The notes beneath the pieces are model-generated. The model was not told where the DNA came from. It did not search any database and was given only the letters and a program-made list of their open reading frames with translations. Positions 6,672-8,280 of a stretch of DNA of 8,280 nt are shown here, in pieces (position 1 is the stretch's first letter; each line of letters opens with the position of its first letter). Both the position numbers and the translations under genes were made by a program. Source of the DNA: Lachnospiraceae bacterium. Its GTDB lineage: Bacteria > Bacillota_A > Clostridia > Lachnospirales > Lachnospiraceae. The stretch covers positions 1 through 8,280 of the forward strand of contig JAGCAV010000482.1 in assembly GCA_017652545.1 (NCBI GenBank). Direction: 5' to 3'.

Positions 6672-8051
6672 ATGATATTTGGAAAAAACAGGGAAAACCC
6701 GGATACAGAACCGATCGGGATGGATGAGGAAGAGATCCTGGATATGCAGAAGTTTCCCAGAAGAAGCGAGTTCGGGAAGGGCATGTTTATCGGGATCCTG
6801 CTGTCCGGTATCCTGGTCCTTGCCGGCATGCTCTATTATTTCGGAACTGTAGGGGGATACCGGGACGATGGCGCCCAGATCCTCACACAGCCGCGGACCC
6901 TGCGCAAGCTGCGTTCCGTTCAGGCGATCATCGAGGAAGACTGCCTCGGGGACACAGATCCGGGCCTGCTTGAGGCATATATGTTCAAGGGGATCGCCGC
7001 AGGACTTGATGACCCGTATGCCGCTTATTATACCAGGGAAGAGAGAGCTGAGATCGAGAAGGAAAACCAGGGATCATACAGAGGGATCGGTGTCGTTTTC
7101 ACCCAGTATTCATCATCGGATACGGAATATCTTCAGGACTCTGCCGGGACAGCTGCAGAAGAAGGAACGGAAGCAGGGGAGGAATTCTTTCGTGTGGTCA
7201 TCACACATGTCTACGACGGTTCTCCTGCAGAAAAAGCCGGGCTGAGACCCGGAGACTGCCTGTCGGCGGTTGAAGAGACGGATGTTTCCGGATGGTCGCT
7301 TAACCGTGTGATGGAAAAGATCAACGAGGCTTTTGACGCCCATGAGGAAGTACTCTTCGCCTTTACCAGGGAAACACAGACCGTGAAAGTACAGATCCGG
7401 GAGGACGAGGTACCGCTTGCGAAGGTGACAGGGAGTCTTGCAGAGAAAGGCATCGGGTATGTCAGGATCCCTGAATTCGATGCCGTGACACCCGGACAGT
7501 TCAGGGAAGCTGTGGAGGGACTCAAAGAGGAATCCGAAAAAGAAGACGGGGTCGGGCTCCTGGCCCTTATTCTGGATGTAAGAGACAATCCGGGAGGCAT
7601 TCTGGAAAGCGTGACGGAAATGCTGGACGACCTTCTGGACGAATGCGTGACCCTGACATCTTCCAATGCGCTTGGAGAAAAGGAACGGTTTGAGTCAGAA
7701 GACGGCAGGATCTTTGACGGCAGACTGGTCGTCCTGACAGACGGGGAGAGTGCCAGCGCGGCGGAAGTGTTTGCCGGTGTCCTTCAATACTATGACGCCG
7801 CCAGCGTTGTCGGCCAGGCGACATACGGAAAAGGAACGGTCCAGCATACCTATACCCTGTTTGATGGTTCTGCGTTTAAGCTGACATCGGAAAAATATGC
7901 GATCGCCGGTGAAAATGAGATCGACGGGACCGGGATCATTCCGGATGAAGTGGTATCGGATCAGGATCAGGCGGAGGATATGAAAGCCGGAACGGATGAT
8001 CAGAATAAAAAAGATCCGGTGCTCGAACGGGCACTGGACCTTCTGGACTGA
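6672..8051 (+). CDS. Membrane-anchored S41 C-terminal processing protease (CtpA-like)
   Basis: This 459-residue serine protease acts outside the cytoplasmic membrane and cuts near exposed C-termini of protein substrates. A short charged cytoplasmic N-terminus is followed by one membrane segment (about 37-58, GMFIGILLSGILVLAGMLYYFG). Next come an N-terminal helical part with GLDDPYAAYYT, a PDZ domain (about 130-235, SPAEKAGLRPGD) and the S41 catalytic domain (about 280-425). The predicted catalytic dyad is Ser362 in GESASAAE and Lys387 in YGKGTVQ, 25 residues apart as in E. coli Prc. LDVRDNPGG and GTGIIPDE also match. An acidic insert (about 146-172) interrupts the PDZ region. ATG 6672 is chosen because AGGAAG (6661-6666) then has a five-base spacer; ATG 6669 is possible. 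An in-frame GTG at 6645 lies in the terminator stem and is unlikely. Substrates are unknown. Confidence 0.93.
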   Translation: MIFGKNRENPDTEPIGMDEEEILDMQKFPRRSEFGKGMFIGILLSGILVLAGMLYYFGTVGGYRDDGAQILTQPRTLRKLRSVQAIIEEDCLGDTDPGLLEAYMFKGIAAGLDDPYAAYYTREERAEIEKENQGSYRGIGVVFTQYSSSDTEYLQDSAGTAAEEGTEAGEEFFRVVITHVYDGSPAEKAGLRPGDCLSAVEETDVSGWSLNRVMEKINEAFDAHEEVLFAFTRETQTVKVQIREDEVPLAKVTGSLAEKGIGYVRIPEFDAVTPGQFREAVEGLKEESEKEDGVGLLALILDVRDNPGGILESVTEMLDDLLDECVTLTSSNALGEKERFESEDGRIFDGRLVVLTDGESASAAEVFAGVLQYYDAASVVGQATYGKGTVQHTYTLFDGSAFKLTSEKYAIAGENEIDGTGIIPDEVVSDQDQAEDMKAGTDDQNKKDPVLERALDLLD

Positions 8052-8064
8052 CGAATGAAAGATG

Positions 8065-8091
8065 ACAGAAAGAAGACAGAAAGAAGACAGA
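8065..8091. repeat. Tandem 11-base repeat in the convergent terminator region
   Basis: ACAGAAAGAAG occurs twice in tandem (8065-8075 and 8076-8086), followed by a partial third copy ACAGA (8087-8091). The second copy supplies part of the left arm of the hairpin terminator. On the opposite strand the repeat reads CTTCTTTCTGT, giving a T-rich tract beyond the hairpin for transcripts coming from the right. Confidence 0.75.
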
Positions 8092-8114
8092 GGCTGCCCT
8101 CTGCCTTCTTTTTT
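8083..8114. terminator. Probable bidirectional intrinsic terminator between convergent genes
   Basis: GAAGACAGAGG (8083-8093) pairs with CCTCTGCCTTC (8098-8108) around the tetraloop CTGC, with one A-C mismatch. TTTTTT follows at 8109-8114 for plus-strand transcripts from the protease gene. Read from the right, the same stem is followed by TTCTTTCTGTCTTC, so it can also end minus-strand transcripts from the convergent gene that stops at 8121. Confidence 0.87.
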
Positions 8115-8120
8115 GCTGTT

Positions 8121-8280
8121 TTATACTTTACGCAGCATGCGGATCCGGCTGACCAGTTCTTCATTGCTGCCTGTATGAACAAACAGATTCAGAATGTTTT
8201 CGACTGCTTCATCAGCCCTCATGCCGTTCAGAGCCCTGCGCATATAGTAGACAGCTTCCATTTCACGTTCATCCAGAAGC
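8121..8280 (-). CDS. rho: Transcription termination factor Rho (C-terminal end only)
   Basis: A minus-strand frame stays open from the window edge to a TAA complementary to 8121-8123, giving the last 52 residues. The peptide begins LLDEREMEAVYYMRRALNGM and continues with ADEAVENILNLF, a T-x-S-N-E-E-L motif and the end RMLRKV. Compared from memory with E. coli Rho (EELQKMWILRK, DAMEFLINKLAMTKTNDDFF), the spacing of the helices and the T-x-(S/T)-N-(E/D)-(E/D) motif agree. Rho is a hexameric RNA helicase that releases transcripts. Its RNA-binding and ATPase domains lie outside the window. The identification rests only on this C-terminal segment. The gene converges on the protease gene across the shared terminator. 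Confidence 0.72.
   Translation of the reverse strand, partial: LLDEREMEAVYYMRRALNGMRADEAVENILNLFVHTGSNEELVSRIRMLRKV

Overview
The window looks like a chromosomal segment of a Gram-positive anaerobe of the class Clostridia, most likely Lachnospiraceae. This is inferred from the moderate GC content, purine-rich ribosome binding sites, a YesM/YesN-type two-component pair, a lipoprotein sugar-binding protein, a type III glutamine synthetase, a CdaR/PucR-type regulator and a CtpA-like S41 protease. No mobile element, CRISPR array, tRNA or rRNA was seen. Genes fill almost the whole window, and the longest gap between genes is about 200 bases.

Positions 1-3116 form a tight plus-strand cluster: the 3' end of a YesM/LytS-type sensor histidine kinase, a 528-residue YesN-type response regulator (receiver plus AraC DNA-binding domain), and a lipid-anchored periplasmic-type binding protein that closely resembles the D-xylose binding protein XylF. 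No ABC permease or ATPase gene accompanies the binding protein. This arrangement matches the XylFII-LytS-YesN type of three-component pentose sensor described in Clostridium beijerinckii. There an extracytoplasmic binding protein presents the sugar to the kinase, and the response regulator switches on transport genes elsewhere. A complete type III glutamine synthetase gene (glnN, 3183-5294) follows after 66 bases with no clear terminator or promoter between, so it may share transcripts with the sensor cluster.

The 204-base gap at 5295-5498 holds a weak terminator-like hairpin, a 12-base palindrome, a good sigma-A-type promoter (TTGATT, 17-base spacer, TACAAT) and an inverted repeat that begins at the predicted transcription start. 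These precede a CdaR/PucR-type regulator that starts at GTG 5499 behind a strong ribosome binding site. That gene ends in a perfect intrinsic terminator (6625-6659), which lies directly against the ribosome binding site of a membrane-anchored CtpA-like protease (6672-8051).

At the right end a hairpin terminator with T-rich flanks on both sides separates the protease gene from a convergent minus-strand gene. The visible 52 residues of that gene match the C-terminus of transcription termination factor Rho. The most interesting element is the putative three-component sugar sensor and its apparent link to glutamine synthetase. It appears to be a variant of a known system rather than a wholly new one.
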